From positions 1 to 64,000 of the forward strand of contig DATMGH010000184.1 of assembly GCA_035555675.1 (NCBI GenBank): a stretch of 64,000 nucleotides of DNA, written 5' to 3'. The position numbers were made by a program, and so were the translations under genes. The DNA is from Solirubrobacter sp035555675 (GTDB lineage: Bacteria; Actinomycetota; Thermoleophilia; Solirubrobacterales; Solirubrobacteraceae). Within the stretch, counting starts at the first letter, position 1; each line of letters opens with the position of its first letter. Below the pieces are notes generated by a model that saw nothing but the letters and a program-made list of their open reading frames with translations, was not told where the DNA came from and made no database searches. Shown here in pieces: positions 1-10,335 of the stretch.

Positions 1-4
1 GTGA

Positions 5-679
5 TCACGGTCTCCGGCATCCGCGGCTCCCTTCGCTCGACTGTCCTCGCACGACCACCAGCTCCTCGGTGCGCTGCCCCGGCCGCAGCCGCCCGCGCGC
101 TTCGAGCGCGCGGCGGCGCGCACGCAGGACCGGCCCCAGCGGTCCGCGCGCCCGCAGCACGACGTCGGTGCGCAGCCCGCCGCGCGTGAGCGCGTCGACG
201 GTCGCGCCGACGCCGGAGACCTCCGAGTGCACGACCAGCAGCACGCCGCCGGGCGCCAGATGGCGCGGCGCCTCGCGGCAGATCCGGTCCAGCAGCGCGC
301 GCCCGTCGGCGCCCGCGTCGGTCGCGCGCGCGGCGCCGTGGCGCGGCGGCGGCGGCCCCGGGACGTACGGCGGGTTCGCCACGATCAGGTCGAACCGGGC
401 GCCGTCCAGCGGCGCCACCAGGTCGCCGCGCAGCGCGCGCACGCGGACGCCGTTGAGCGCGCCGTTGAGCCGCGCGTTGAGCGCGGCCCGGCGTGAGACG
501 TCCACCGTGGTCAGCGCCGCGCGATGGCGGCGCGCCGCCGCGACGCCGGCCAAGCCCGGGCCGGCGCACAGCTCGAGCACCGACGCGCCGGCGCGCAGCG
601 GCTGCCCGCAGGCCGCGCGCGCGAGCAGCCACGTGTCCGAACGCGGGCGGAACACGCCGGGGAGGACGATGCGGCGCAC
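5..679 (-). CDS. Class I SAM-dependent methyltransferase (HemK/PrmC-like)
   Basis: A 224-residue Rossmann-fold methyltransferase. The SAM-binding motif I VLELCAGPGLAG lies at about residues 35-46 and the catalytic NPPY tetrapeptide (IVANPPYVPG) at about 100-108; NPPY is typical of enzymes that methylate an amide or amino nitrogen, such as PrmC/HemK release-factor glutamine methyltransferases. It is shorter than PrmC (about 280 residues) and lacks that family's N-terminal helical domain, so the substrate is open. The start is GTG; a TAGTGA element six bases before it suggests a leaderless transcript diverging from cheB. The arginine-rich last 25 residues look unconserved. Confidence 0.8.
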   Translation of the reverse strand: MRRIVLPGVFRPRSDTWLLARAACGQPLRAGASVLELCAGPGLAGVAAARRHRAALTTVDVSRRAALNARLNGALNGVRVRALRGDLVAPLDGARFDLIVANPPYVPGPPPPRHGAARATDAGADGRALLDRICREAPRHLAPGGVLLVVHSEVSGVGATVDALTRGGLRTDVVLRARGPLGPVLRARRRALEARGRLRPGQRTEELVVVRGQSSEGSRGCRRP

Positions 680-737
680 GCGCCTTCACTACCCAGCCCG
701 GCCCGTGGGCACGCCACCCGCGGAGTAGTGTGGTCGC

Positions 738-1726
738 GTGCCCCGGCTCCCGAGTCATGTGATCGCGGTCGCCGCGTCCGCCGGAGGCGTGGAGGCCCTG
801 CGCGCGGTCGTCGCCGCCCTGCCCGAGGACCTCGACGCCGCGGTCTGCATCGTGCTCCACATCCCGCCCACCGGCCGCAGCCTGCTCGCCCCGATCCTGG
901 CCCGCGAGACGTCCCTGCCGACGAAGCTGGCGGAGCACGGCGCACCGCTGCGGCCGGGGACGATCTACGTGGCCCGCGCCGACCAGCACCTGCTGATCCG
1001 CGAGACCGAGATCGAGCTCAGCTACGGCCCCAAGGAGAACGCGGTGCGGCCCGCCGCCGACCCGATGTTCCGCTCGCTCGCGCGCGCCTGGGACCGGCGC
1101 GGGATCGCGGTCGTGCTCTCCGGCGCGCTCGACGACGGCGCCGCGGGCGCGGTCGCGGTCGCCGAGGCCGGCGGGCGCGTCGTCGTCCAGGACCCGGAGG
1201 ACGCGCTCGTGCCCGGCATGCCGAGCAGCGCGCTCGCGGCCGTGCCCACGGCCCAGGTCGTCCCGCTGGACGCGATGGGCGCGACGCTCGCGCGGCTCGT
1301 GCAGACCGGCCAGTCCGACGCTTCCAAGGAGGTGACCGTGAGTCCCGACCCGGACCCGGTGGAGATGGAGGGCGTCGCGACGCGTCCTGAAGGCCCGGCC
1401 ACCGGCTTCACCTGCCCGGAGTGCAGTGGCGCGATCTGGGAGGTCCGCGAGGGCGAGCTCGTCCGCTACCGCTGCCGCGTCGGCCACGCGTACTCGGAAG
1501 AGGCGATGGTGCAGGAGCAGGGCAGCGCGGTCGAGGCCGCTCTGTGGACCGCGCTCGAAGTGCTCGAGGAGCGCAGCGAGCTGCTGCGCCGGATCGCCGA
1601 CCGGATGGAGCATCGGCAGACGCGGACCGAGCGGCGGTTCCGCCTCCAGGCGCGGCTCGCCGACCAGCGCGCCGCGGTCCTGCGCCGCGCGCTGACGCTG
1701 GACGCCGCTGACGCGGAGGCGACCGG

Positions 1727-1730
<4 letters not shown>
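738..1730 (+). CDS. cheB: CheB-type protein-glutamate methylesterase, orphan, with C-terminal zinc-ribbon-like segment
   Basis: A 330-residue protein made of a CheB methylesterase domain (about residues 5-190) without the N-terminal receiver domain of classical CheB. The catalytic triad is visible: Ser in AASAGG near residue 14, His in VLHIPPT near 40, and Asp in SGALDDGAAG near 135. After a linker, two cysteine pairs (FTCPECSG near 225 and the YRCRVGH segment near 243) suggest a small metal-binding module, followed by a helical tail. The family removes methyl groups from receptor glutamates. It overlaps the downstream CheR-PAS gene by 4 bp, so the pair is co-transcribed; no receptor, CheA or CheW gene is near. 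The GTG start lies 7 nt after a TAGTGT -10 element. Confidence 0.85.
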
Positions 1731-3553
<1,823 letters not shown>

Positions 3554-3559
<6 letters not shown>

Positions 3560-4549
3560 GGTCTGGGCGGCCCGGCGCAGCGTCTCGAGCCGGCGGTCGC
3601 GCTCGCGTCGCAGGTCGAGCGTGCGCTCCTTGAGCGTCGCGGTCTCGGCGCGCAGCACCTCCTGGACCTCCCGGTGGCGGGCCGAGGTGGCGCGCGCCTC
3701 GTACAGCGACTCGCGCAGCGTGGCCAGGCGCCCGTCGACCGCGGCGGCCGCCTGCTCGGGCGCCGGCTTCGGGGCGGGCAGCAGCCGCCGGCGCTGGCGC
3801 ACCAGCTCGACGGCGTCCGCGACCGGCACCTCCGCCGGCTCGGCGGTCAGCAGCCAGGTGCCGTCGTCGCGGCGCGCGAGCTGCCCGTCGCGCGCGAGGT
3901 CGGCGAGCGCGGTCGAGACCGTCGGTCGGCGCGCGCCGACCAGCTGACCCAGCAGCCGGTGCGAGAGCGCGAGCGGGACGACGATCCCGTCGGGCGAGAC
4001 GCGGCCCCAGCGCTCGGCGAGGTGCCAGAACAGCGCCAGCAGGCGCCGGTCGACGCGGTTGAGCTGGGAGATCGCCTGCGTGATCGCGAGCCGCTGGGCA
4101 CGCTCGCACGTGCGATCGACGATCACGGCGTTGACCTCGGGGTAGCGGCCGAGCGCGAGCGCGACGCGGCGGTCGAGCAGCGCGGCGCGCACCGGGGTCA
4201 GCGCGTTCCAGCGGATCGTCGCGGGCAGCAGCTGCGGTGGGCCGACGAGCAGCCACGGGCGCACGACGTCGCCCGGGCCCAGCAGCTCGGTGCTGACGGT
4301 GTCCTCGAGCAGCACTTCGCGGGCGAGCACGCCATCGTCGATCAGCAGGCCCAGGTGCGTCGGGTCGGCGTCCTTGAGCCGATCGGTCTGCCACTCGCCG
4401 ACGGGGAACGTCGTCAGCTGCGCGCGCAGCTCCGCCCGGGCCGCCTCACGGCGGTCGTCAGGGAGCAGCTGCCCGAGGTCCGGGTCGATGTCCAGCAACG
4501 CGATCGCCACGGTCCGACGAGGACCGTACCCGAACCGCCTGAGAATCAT
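3554..4549 (-). CDS. Crp/Fnr-family transcriptional regulator with C-terminal coiled coil
   Basis: A 331-residue protein with the Crp/Fnr layout: an N-terminal cyclic-nucleotide-binding-like beta roll (about residues 15-130, including VLAREVLLEDTVSTELLGPGD), a dimerisation helix (about 125-160), and a winged helix with the recognition segment SHRLLGQLVGARRPTVSTAL near 192-211. The last 75 residues are an Arg/Glu-rich helical extension not usual for the family. The phosphate-binding Arg-Ala of true cAMP receptors is not obvious, so the ligand is unknown. No ribosome site precedes the ATG at 4549; a GTG at 4510 is an alternative start. It is last in the stress cluster, 10 bp after the STAS gene. 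Confidence 0.8.
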
Positions 4550-4559
4550 CCGCGTTTGG

Positions 4560-5003
4560 TCAGCTGTCCCGGTTGGCGCTCTCCCGGTCGCTGTGGACGT
4601 TCAGGAGCGGCTCCAGCCCCGTGAGCTCGATCGTGCGGCGGACGCTGCCGTCGGGCACGATCACGGTCAGCGCGCGGCCGTCGCACTCGAGCGCCTGGCG
4701 GACGGCGAGCAGCGCGTGCAGGCCGGTCGAGTCCATGAAGTCCACGCGCGTGAGGTCGATCCAGACCTCGCGCTCGACGGCCAGCACGGCGGCCTGCAGC
4801 GCGTCGCGGAACGCGGCGGTGGTGGCGAGGTCGATCTCGCCGACGACGGTGAGCACGCGGCGCAAGCCGATCGACGCGGCGGTGACGGCGACGACCGGTG
4901 CGCCGCGGCCCGGACCCCCAAGCGGTGGGCGGCAGCGCGGCACACACCGATGGCTATCCCGATTCCGGCGGCGGTGCCGCGCCTCGGCGCCCACGCTGAC
5001 CAC
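4560..5003 (-). CDS. STAS-domain anti-sigma factor antagonist
   Basis: A 147-residue protein whose C-terminal 100 residues form a STAS domain of the SpoIIAA/RsbV type: LTVVGEIDLATTAAFRDAL at about 51-69, then the phosphorylation-site segment DFMDSTGLHAL near 88-98, where the Ser of D-S-T-G is the expected kinase target. Such proteins release sigma factors from an anti-sigma kinase when unphosphorylated, which fits the SigB/SigF-type sigma gene at the head of the cluster; no RsbW-like kinase is present here. The first 45 residues are arginine-rich and unlike the family, so the true start may be the TTG near 4865 or GTG near 4856 rather than the GTG at 5003. Confidence 0.85.
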   Translation of the reverse strand: MVSVGAEARHRRRNRDSHRCVPRCRPPLGGPGRGAPVVAVTAASIGLRRVLTVVGEIDLATTAAFRDALQAAVLAVEREVWIDLTRVDFMDSTGLHALLAVRQALECDGRALTVIVPDGSVRRTIELTGLEPLLNVHSDRESANRDS

Positions 5004-5042
5004 GAGCGGGCGGGGCGGTCAGACTGCTTACGCCTGTCGCGG

Positions 5043-5318
5043 TCATTCGGGCTCGGGCCGCTCCTCGCCGGGCCAGGTCCCGGTGAGCTTCTGCCAGCCG
5101 TGCCGGGCGCCATGGTCGACGAGGCCGCGCACCAAGCGGAAGATCACGCCCTGCAGGGCGAGTGCGAGCAGCAGCTTGGCGAACGGGACCTCGCGGTGGC
5201 GGGGCTCCGGCGCCTCCTCGTCGTCGAAGCGGCTCCAGAGCCAGTCGAACAGCTTCGTGGCCGCCTGGCCACCGGCCAGGCCGAGCACGATCCCGATCGG
5301 CGCGAAGACGACGTTCAT
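5043..5318 (-). CDS. DUF4235-type small membrane protein
   Basis: A 91-residue protein with two hydrophobic segments (about residues 3-20 and 48-64) separated by an acidic loop, matching the DUF4235 family of actinobacteria. These proteins are of unknown function and are often found with DUF3618 and holin-like genes, as here. It overlaps the upstream DUF3618 gene by 4 bp (ATGA), so the two are translationally coupled. A role in the envelope stress response is inferred only from position after the alternative sigma gene. Confidence 0.8.
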   Translation of the reverse strand: MNVVFAPIGIVLGLAGGQAATKLFDWLWSRFDDEEAPEPRHREVPFAKLLLALALQGVIFRLVRGLVDHGARHGWQKLTGTWPGEERPEPE

Positions 5319-5623
5319 GGCAGCGCGCTGCGGCGGCCCAGCCAGAACGCGAGCGCGAGCGCCCCGGCGCCGGCGAGCGGCAGCGGATGCGAACGCACGG
5401 CGGCGAGCGCGCCCTGCGCGCTGTCCGGCGTGCGGGCCTTGAGGTCGGTCTTGACCTCCTCGACGCGTTCGTGTGCGCGCTGCTTGACGTCGGTCTTGGA
5501 CGCGAGCGCCTCGACCGTGTCGCCGAGGTCCCGGCGCGTGCGGTCGATGTCCTCGCGGATCTGTTCCGGCGAGCGCTCCTCGGCGGTCACCGGCGGCCCT
5601 GCTGCGCGCGTGTCTTCGTCCAT
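5315..5623 (-). CDS. DUF3618-type membrane-anchored protein
   Basis: A 102-residue protein. Residues 17-45 carry the DUF3618 signature (SPEQIREDIDRTRRDLGDTV), a charged helical region follows to about 75, and a single C-terminal membrane segment (LAGAGALALAFWLG) anchors it. The ATG at 5623 is chosen because AGGAGG precedes it by 7-8 bases; the start overlaps the end of the holin-like gene by 37 bp. The function is unknown; DUF3618 proteins accompany holin-like and DUF4235 proteins in actinobacterial stress loci. Confidence 0.82.
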   Translation of the reverse strand: MDEDTRAAGPPVTAEERSPEQIREDIDRTRRDLGDTVEALASKTDVKQRAHERVEEVKTDLKARTPDSAQGALAAVRSHPLPLAGAGALALAFWLGRRSALP

Positions 5624-5994
5624 CGCACGTCCTCCTTGAAGCTGTCGACGCTGTCCTCCGGTACCGGCGGCAGCGCCTGGTCGATCTCTCGTTTGCCCGC
5701 CAGCGCGGCGGCGCCGGCGATCGCGGCCCAGACGGCCGCGACGATCAGTGCGGCCAGCCACGTGGCGACCGCGGTGGCGAGCGCGGCCACGGCCGCGGCG
5801 GTCAGCGCGCCGAGCGCCAGCAGCGCGAACACGCCGGCGCCGCCGAACAGGCCCGCGCCGGCGCCCGCCTGCTTGCCCTTCACGCGCAGCTCCGCCTTGA
5901 GCAGCTCGAGCTCCTGGCGAAACAGCTGGCCGGTCTGGTCGGAGAGCTGCCGGACCAGATCGGACGTGGATGCCTCCGGCTGCGGATGGGTCAT
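5587..5994 (-). CDS. Phage-holin-superfamily-III-like membrane protein (Actinobacterial Holin-X type)
   Basis: A 135-residue protein with a charged N-terminal amphipathic helix (residues 8-45, rich in Gln/Glu/Lys) and two long Ala/Gly/Leu membrane helices at about 48-75 and 78-98, ending in a polar tail. This matches the PF07332-type holin-like family, which is chromosomal in actinobacteria and not evidence for a phage. Its ATG overlaps the stop of the upstream gene (ATGA), and GGGAG lies 6 bases before it. An envelope role under stress is inferred from the cluster. Confidence 0.8.
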   Translation of the reverse strand: MTHPQPEASTSDLVRQLSDQTGQLFRQELELLKAELRVKGKQAGAGAGLFGGAGVFALLALGALTAAAVAALATAVATWLAALIVAAVWAAIAGAAALAGKREIDQALPPVPEDSVDSFKEDVRWTKTRAQQGRR

Positions 5995-6347
5995 GCGCTG
6001 CTCCCTTCAGGTCCGCCGAGCAGCTCCTGGAGGCGGGCTCGCGCCTGGGGGTTCGCCAGGATCGCGACGGCGCCGGCGGCGAGCACGAGCAGCCACCGGC
6101 CGCGAGTGCGCCGGCGCTTGCGCGGGGCGGCCTTGATCGCCGCCGCCGCGTCGAGCGCGGCGCCAAGGCCGCCGGCCACGCGGCGCCGGAGCTGCCGGTC
6201 GGCCGCGGCCTGCTTGGCGGACTTCGCCCGCGTCGCGCGCGAGCGCGCGCCGGCGAAGTTGCGCCGGGCGCGGGCGAGATGCCGCTGGACCTCGTCGTCG
6301 TCGAAGAGCTGCTCGACGTACGGTTGGATGGTCTCGAGGGTGGTCAT
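5991..6347 (-). CDS. Hypothetical small basic protein with one C-terminal membrane segment
   Basis: A 118-residue protein not recognised as a named family. It begins with an acidic helix (about 1-20, VEQLFDDDEVQRHL), continues with a strongly basic helical stretch (about 25-80), and has a single hydrophobic segment near 84-97 (WLLVLAAGAVAILA) followed by a short helix. Similar small proteins occur directly downstream of stress sigma genes in actinobacteria next to holin-like proteins. It overlaps the holin-like gene by 4 bp and starts 33 bp after the sigma gene. Confidence 0.7.
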   Translation of the reverse strand: MTTLETIQPYVEQLFDDDEVQRHLARARRNFAGARSRATRAKSAKQAAADRQLRRRVAGGLGAALDAAAAIKAAPRKRRRTRGRWLLVLAAGAVAILANPQARARLQELLGGPEGSSA

Positions 6348-6380
6348 GGTGACCGTGAGCCTCCCGTCTGCGCCGCGCGA

Positions 6381-7142
6381 TCAAACCGGGGGTGTCCGGC
6401 ATCCAACCGCGTGCGGCGTGAACGACGTGCGCACCGTCGCCAGGCTCTGACGCAGCAGGCGGGAGACGTGCATCTGCGAGATCCCGAGCCGGCTCGCGAT
6501 CTGGTGCTGCAGCAGGTCCTCCTGGAAGCGCAGCCGCAGGACCTCGCGGTCGCGGTCGGGCAGCTGGTCGAGCAGGCGGTCGAAGTCGACGGCGCGCTCG
6601 ACGCGCCGGTAGCCCGGCTCCTCGACGCCGAGCTGGCCGACGACCGTCTCGTCCTCCTCCTCGTCGTTCACCGGCCGGTCGAGCGAGTCGGCACGCTGCG
6701 CGGACCGCAGCGCGCGCGCCTCGACGACGCGCTCGGGCGTGGTCCGGCAGCGCTCGGCGGTCTCCTGCGCGGTCGGGTGGCGGCCGAGCTCCGCGGTCAA
6801 CTGGTGCACCGCGGCGTCGACCTTGCCGGTCAGCTCCTGCAGCGCCCGCGGCACGTGCACCGACCAGCCGAGATCGCGGAAGTAGCGCTTGATCTCGCCC
6901 AGGATGGTGGGCACGGCGTAGGCGACGAACGCGCCCCGCGCCGGGTCGTAGCGGTCGATCGCGTTGATCAGCGCGAGGGCCGCGACCTGCTCGATGTCCT
7001 CGCGCTCGTTGCCGGGGTTGTAGCGGTGGGCGACGCTGTTCGCGAGCGGCAGGAACCGCAGGACGAGCGCCTCGCGGTCGCGCGGGTCACGCTCGCTGCG
7101 GTACCGCTCGAAGAGCTGCGTGGTGTCGTCGAACGGGGCCAT
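6381..7142 (-). CDS. SigB/SigF/SigG-type alternative RNA polymerase sigma factor
   Basis: A 253-residue group 3 sigma-70 factor. Region 2 lies at about 20-90 (LANSVAHRYNPGNEREDIEQVA, then AYAVPTILGEIKRYFRD), region 3 at about 95-160 (VHVPRALQEL) and region 4 at about 185-245 with the helix-turn-helix QIASRLGISQMHVSRLL. Factors of this kind direct general stress or sporulation-like regulons under anti-sigma control. The ATG at 7142 gives the usual N-terminus; an in-frame start at 7199 would add 19 residues with no similarity. It heads the cluster of membrane-protein, STAS and Crp genes downstream. Confidence 0.9.
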   Translation of the reverse strand: MAPFDDTTQLFERYRSERDPRDREALVLRFLPLANSVAHRYNPGNEREDIEQVAALALINAIDRYDPARGAFVAYAVPTILGEIKRYFRDLGWSVHVPRALQELTGKVDAAVHQLTAELGRHPTAQETAERCRTTPERVVEARALRSAQRADSLDRPVNDEEEDETVVGQLGVEEPGYRRVERAVDFDRLLDQLPDRDREVLRLRFQEDLLQHQIASRLGISQMHVSRLLRQSLATVRTSFTPHAVGCRTPPV

Positions 7143-7217
7143 GCGAGAACCGTCCCCGAACGAGAAGCGCTTCGTGCGCGGCCGGACCGGGCACGTCACG
7201 GCGGTGACGGCGAGCGC

Positions 7218-8276
7218 TCACCGTCGGGACGCTGACTCCCACGCCTGGGCCCCGACCCCCGTGCGCAACTCGCCGAGCCGGAAGCGCCCGCCGGCGTGCG
7301 CGTCCAGCGGCGGCGTCGGCGCGCCCGCCGGGGCGCGCATGCCGTCGAGCAGCTCGAGCAGCGCCTCGCGCGCGGAGCGGCGCGGGGTCCAGCTGAGCTC
7401 CTCGCGCGCCCGCCGCGTGTCCATCACCGGCACCGCGAGGCCCAGGTCCAGCCAGCCCGGCGGCGTGGGCTGCAGCCGCGCGCGGTAGCTGACGTCGGCG
7501 AGCACGCGCACGGCCCGCGGCGGCACGTCGACGCGCCGGGACCCGAGCAGGGCCGCCAGCTCGTTCCCGCGGAGCACCGGGTCGGCGGCCACATTGTACG
7601 CGCCGCGCGCGTCCTCCGAGAGCGCCGCCAGGCGATACGCCTCGCCGACGTCGTCGCCGTGCACGCACTGCACCGCGAGGCCCGCCGGCAGCGGGACGAG
7701 CGGCAGGCGCCCGAGCAGCCGCGCCGGCAGCAGCGGGCCCGCGAACAGCCGCCGGATCTCCGGCCCGGACTCGCGCTTGAAGACCAGGCCCGGCCGCAGC
7801 CGGACGACGCGCAGCTCGCCCTCGAGCGCGTCCAGTATCCGTTCCGTGATCGCTTTGTGGCGGGCGTAGAAGAGGCTCGGCACGCCGTCGCGCGGCCAGC
7901 TCTCGTCGACCGCCCGGTCGCTCGGCCCGGGCGAGTAGACGCCGACCGAGGACGCGTACACGAGCGCGCCGGCGCCGGCGCTCGCCGCCGTCTCGAACAC
8001 GCGCCGCGAGCCGGTGACGTTCACGCGCTCGAGCTCGGCCGCGTCCCGGCTGGGCTGGATCAGCCAGGCGAGATGGATCACCGCCGCCGCGCCCTCGAAG
8101 TGCGCGCGCAGGTCGTCGCGCGCGACGTCCGCCGCCACCCAGCGCGTGCGCGGCGGCCGCCAGGCCGGCAGCCGGCGGGCGAGGCCGACGATCTCGCTCA
8201 CGCGCTCGTCGCGCGCCAGCGCCGCGACGACGCTGGTGCCGACGTTGCCCGTGGCCCCGGTCACGACGACCTTCAT
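7218..8276 (-). CDS. NAD-dependent epimerase/dehydratase (extended SDR)
   Basis: A 352-residue extended short-chain dehydrogenase. The nucleotide-binding GxxGxxG (VTGATGNVGTS) is at residues 5-15, the catalytic Ser region YASSVGVYSP near 112-121, and the YxxxK pair in FYARHKAI near 140. The substrate is not identifiable; the family includes nucleotide-sugar epimerases and 3-beta-hydroxysteroid-type dehydrogenases. The ATG overlaps the stop of the alcohol dehydrogenase by 4 bp, so the two genes are coupled. Confidence 0.85.
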   Translation of the reverse strand: MKVVVTGATGNVGTSVVAALARDERVSEIVGLARRLPAWRPPRTRWVAADVARDDLRAHFEGAAAVIHLAWLIQPSRDAAELERVNVTGSRRVFETAASAGAGALVYASSVGVYSPGPSDRAVDESWPRDGVPSLFYARHKAITERILDALEGELRVVRLRPGLVFKRESGPEIRRLFAGPLLPARLLGRLPLVPLPAGLAVQCVHGDDVGEAYRLAALSEDARGAYNVAADPVLRGNELAALLGSRRVDVPPRAVRVLADVSYRARLQPTPPGWLDLGLAVPVMDTRRAREELSWTPRRSAREALLELLDGMRAPAGAPTPPLDAHAGGRFRLGELRTGVGAQAWESASRR

Positions 8277-9457
8277 GGGTGGAACACGACCTTGAACGCG
8301 CCGTCGGCCTTCTTCTGGAACTGCTCGTACGCGGCGGGCGCCTCCGGCAGCGGCACGTGGTGGGTGGCGAACGTGTCGACGCCGAGCGGATCGTCGTCGC
8401 CGGCCAGCAGCGGCAGGATGTCGTCCACCCAGCGGCGGACGTTCGCCTGGCCCATCTTCAGCGTCAGCTGCTTGTCGAAGATCCGCAACAGGTTCAGCGG
8501 GTCGGCGCTGCCGCCGTAGACGCCGGAGAGCGAGATCGTGCCGCCGCGGCGGACGAGCTCCACGGCCAGGTTGAGCACGCTCAGCCGGTCGACGCCGGCG
8601 GTCTGCATGACCTTGCGCGCGACCATGTCGGGCAGCAGCGCGGTGAGGCGGTGCGCGAGCGCGCCGCCGGGCGCGCCGTGCGCCTCCATGCCGACCGCGT
8701 CGATCACCGAGTCCGGGCCACGGCCGTCGGTCAGCTCGCGCACGGCGGCGGGGACGTCGCCGACCTCGCTGACGTCGAGCGTGGTCACGCCGTGCGCCTG
8801 CGCGCGAGCCAGCCGGTCCGGGACGAGGTCGAGCCCGATCACCTGGCCGGCGCCGAGGTGCTGCGCGAGCCGCGCGCTCATCTCGCCGATCGGCCCGAGG
8901 CCGATCACGACCAGGCTGCCACCGTCGGGAAGCTGCGCGTACTGGACCGCCTGCCAGGCGGTCGGCAGCACGTCGCTGAGGAACAGGAAGCGGTCGTCGA
9001 GCGGGCCGTCGGGGACCTTGATCGGGCCGTAGTGCGCCTGCGGCACGCGCAGGTACTCGGCCTGGGCGCCCGGCACGGCGCCGTAGAGGTTCGTGTAGCC
9101 GAACAGCGCGGCGCCCATCCCCTGGTCGCGCACCTGGGTGGTCTCGCACTGCGACTGCAGCCCGTGGTCGCACATCCAGCAATGGCCGCAGGAGATGTTG
9201 AATGGCACCACGACGCGGTCGCCGACCTTCAGGTCGCCGGCCTCGGCGCCGACCGCCTCCACGATCCCCATCGGCTCGTGACCGAGGACGGCGCCCTCGT
9301 CGATGAACGGGCCGAGCACCTCGTACAGGTGCAGGTCCGAGCCGCAGAGGCCGCTGGAGGTGACCTTGATGATCGCGTCGGTGGGCTGTTCGATCGCGGG
9401 GTCCGGAACGGTCTCGACGCGCACGTCGCGCCGGCCGTGGAACGTCAGGGCCTTCAC
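8273..9457 (-). CDS. Zinc-dependent alcohol dehydrogenase (formaldehyde dehydrogenase-like MDR)
   Basis: A 394-residue medium-chain dehydrogenase. The catalytic zinc ligands appear in SGLCGSDLHL (Cys near 38) and VLGHEPMG (His-Glu near 61), and the structural zinc lobe in SCGHCWMCDHGLQSQC near 91-106. The nucleotide fold follows with VVIGLGPIGEM near 187-197. Length and motifs resemble the glutathione-independent formaldehyde dehydrogenase-like subgroup, but the substrate cannot be fixed. The GTG start is preceded by GAGGAGG about 10 bases upstream. Co-transcribed with the epimerase. Confidence 0.87.
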   Translation of the reverse strand: MKALTFHGRRDVRVETVPDPAIEQPTDAIIKVTSSGLCGSDLHLYEVLGPFIDEGAVLGHEPMGIVEAVGAEAGDLKVGDRVVVPFNISCGHCWMCDHGLQSQCETTQVRDQGMGAALFGYTNLYGAVPGAQAEYLRVPQAHYGPIKVPDGPLDDRFLFLSDVLPTAWQAVQYAQLPDGGSLVVIGLGPIGEMSARLAQHLGAGQVIGLDLVPDRLARAQAHGVTTLDVSEVGDVPAAVRELTDGRGPDSVIDAVGMEAHGAPGGALAHRLTALLPDMVARKVMQTAGVDRLSVLNLAVELVRRGGTISLSGVYGGSADPLNLLRIFDKQLTLKMGQANVRRWVDDILPLLAGDDDPLGVDTFATHHVPLPEAPAAYEQFQKKADGAFKVVFHP

Positions 9458-9461
9458 GTCT

Positions 9462-10235
9462 CTAGAACCTCCTCAGGACCGCCGGGGCCCAGTCGTCGAA
9501 GAACCGCTCCTGCTCGGGGCCGATCTGCTGCACGAACAGCTCGTCGACCCCCGCGTGCTCGTAGGCGCGCAGCGCCTCGGCGTGCGCGTCGAGGTCGGGC
9601 CCGACCGGCGCCTGGATCTGATCGGGGGTGACCAGCTCGCACGCCTGCTCGAAGTGGGCGGGCGTCGGCAGCACCTGGGCGAGCTCGCCCGGGAGCGCCT
9701 CGTTCGGCCACAGCCGGTGCGCGGTCGCGCGCGCCTTCGCCTCGTCGCGGCCGTAGCAGACCTTGGTGCCGGCGTGCACGGGGCCGGTGCCGCCCGCGTC
9801 GCGGTAGGTCGCGATCGCGTCGGCGTCGGGCGCCGTGGTCGCGAAGCCGTCGCCGATCCGGGCCGCCAGCTCGATCGCCTTCGGGCCGAAGCCGGAGACG
9901 AGGATCCGCGGCGGCGGGTCCGGCAGGTCGTACACGCGCGCGTTCTCGACCGTGTAGTGGCGGCCGTGGTGGCTGCGCTGGCCGCCCTGCCAGAGCGTGC
10001 GGATGACCTCGACCGCCTCCTCGAGCAGCTCCAGGCGGACGTCGGCCTCGGGCCAGCGGTCGCCGAGGATGTGCTCGTTGAGCGCCTCGCCGCTGTGGCC
10101 CTGCTCGTCGTTCCACGGGTGGTAGTGATCGGAGATCCAGAGCGCGTGGAAGCCGGCCTGCTCCGCGCGCTTGGCCTGGTCGATCAGTGCGCGCGGGGAG
10201 AACTCCTCGCTCGCCAGGACGTAGCCGATCTTCAT
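9462..10235 (-). CDS. LLM-class F420-dependent oxidoreductase with internal deletion
   Basis: A 257-residue member of the luciferase-like F420-dependent family (G6PDH-related TIGR03557-type proteins, usually about 320 residues). The N-terminus (MKIGYVLASEEF, LWISDHYHPWNDEQGHS) and the segment from GEALNEHILGDRWPE onward are well conserved, but they are joined directly at about residue 48-50. The normal block of about 60 residues carrying barrel strands 2-4 is absent without loss of frame. The protein may be non-functional or specialised. TAGCGC lies 7 bases before the ATG (leaderless), and the gene diverges from the manganese catalase. Confidence 0.82.
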   Translation of the reverse strand: MKIGYVLASEEFSPRALIDQAKRAEQAGFHALWISDHYHPWNDEQGHSGEALNEHILGDRWPEADVRLELLEEAVEVIRTLWQGGQRSHHGRHYTVENARVYDLPDPPPRILVSGFGPKAIELAARIGDGFATTAPDADAIATYRDAGGTGPVHAGTKVCYGRDEAKARATAHRLWPNEALPGELAQVLPTPAHFEQACELVTPDQIQAPVGPDLDAHAEALRAYEHAGVDELFVQQIGPEQERFFDDWAPAVLRRF

Positions 10236-10335
10236 CGCCGGTGCGCTACCCACGCGGCGGGCCGCGGACCGGCTCGGCGTAAGAGCGGTGACGTGGACGG
10301 GCGGGGGCGCGGGTGCCCTGGGTAGGGCGAAGCGC

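Noticed and set aside
5587..5994. Holin-like protein as a sign of a prophage.
   Set aside because: The chromosomal holin-like family is common in actinobacterial stress loci, and no phage structural, integrase or lysis genes are near.
10236..10335. GGGTA elements in front of the divergent LLM and catalase genes as SigB/SigF-type promoters.
   Set aside because: No matching GTTT-type -35 lies at the proper distance, so they are treated only as ordinary -10 elements of leaderless genes.
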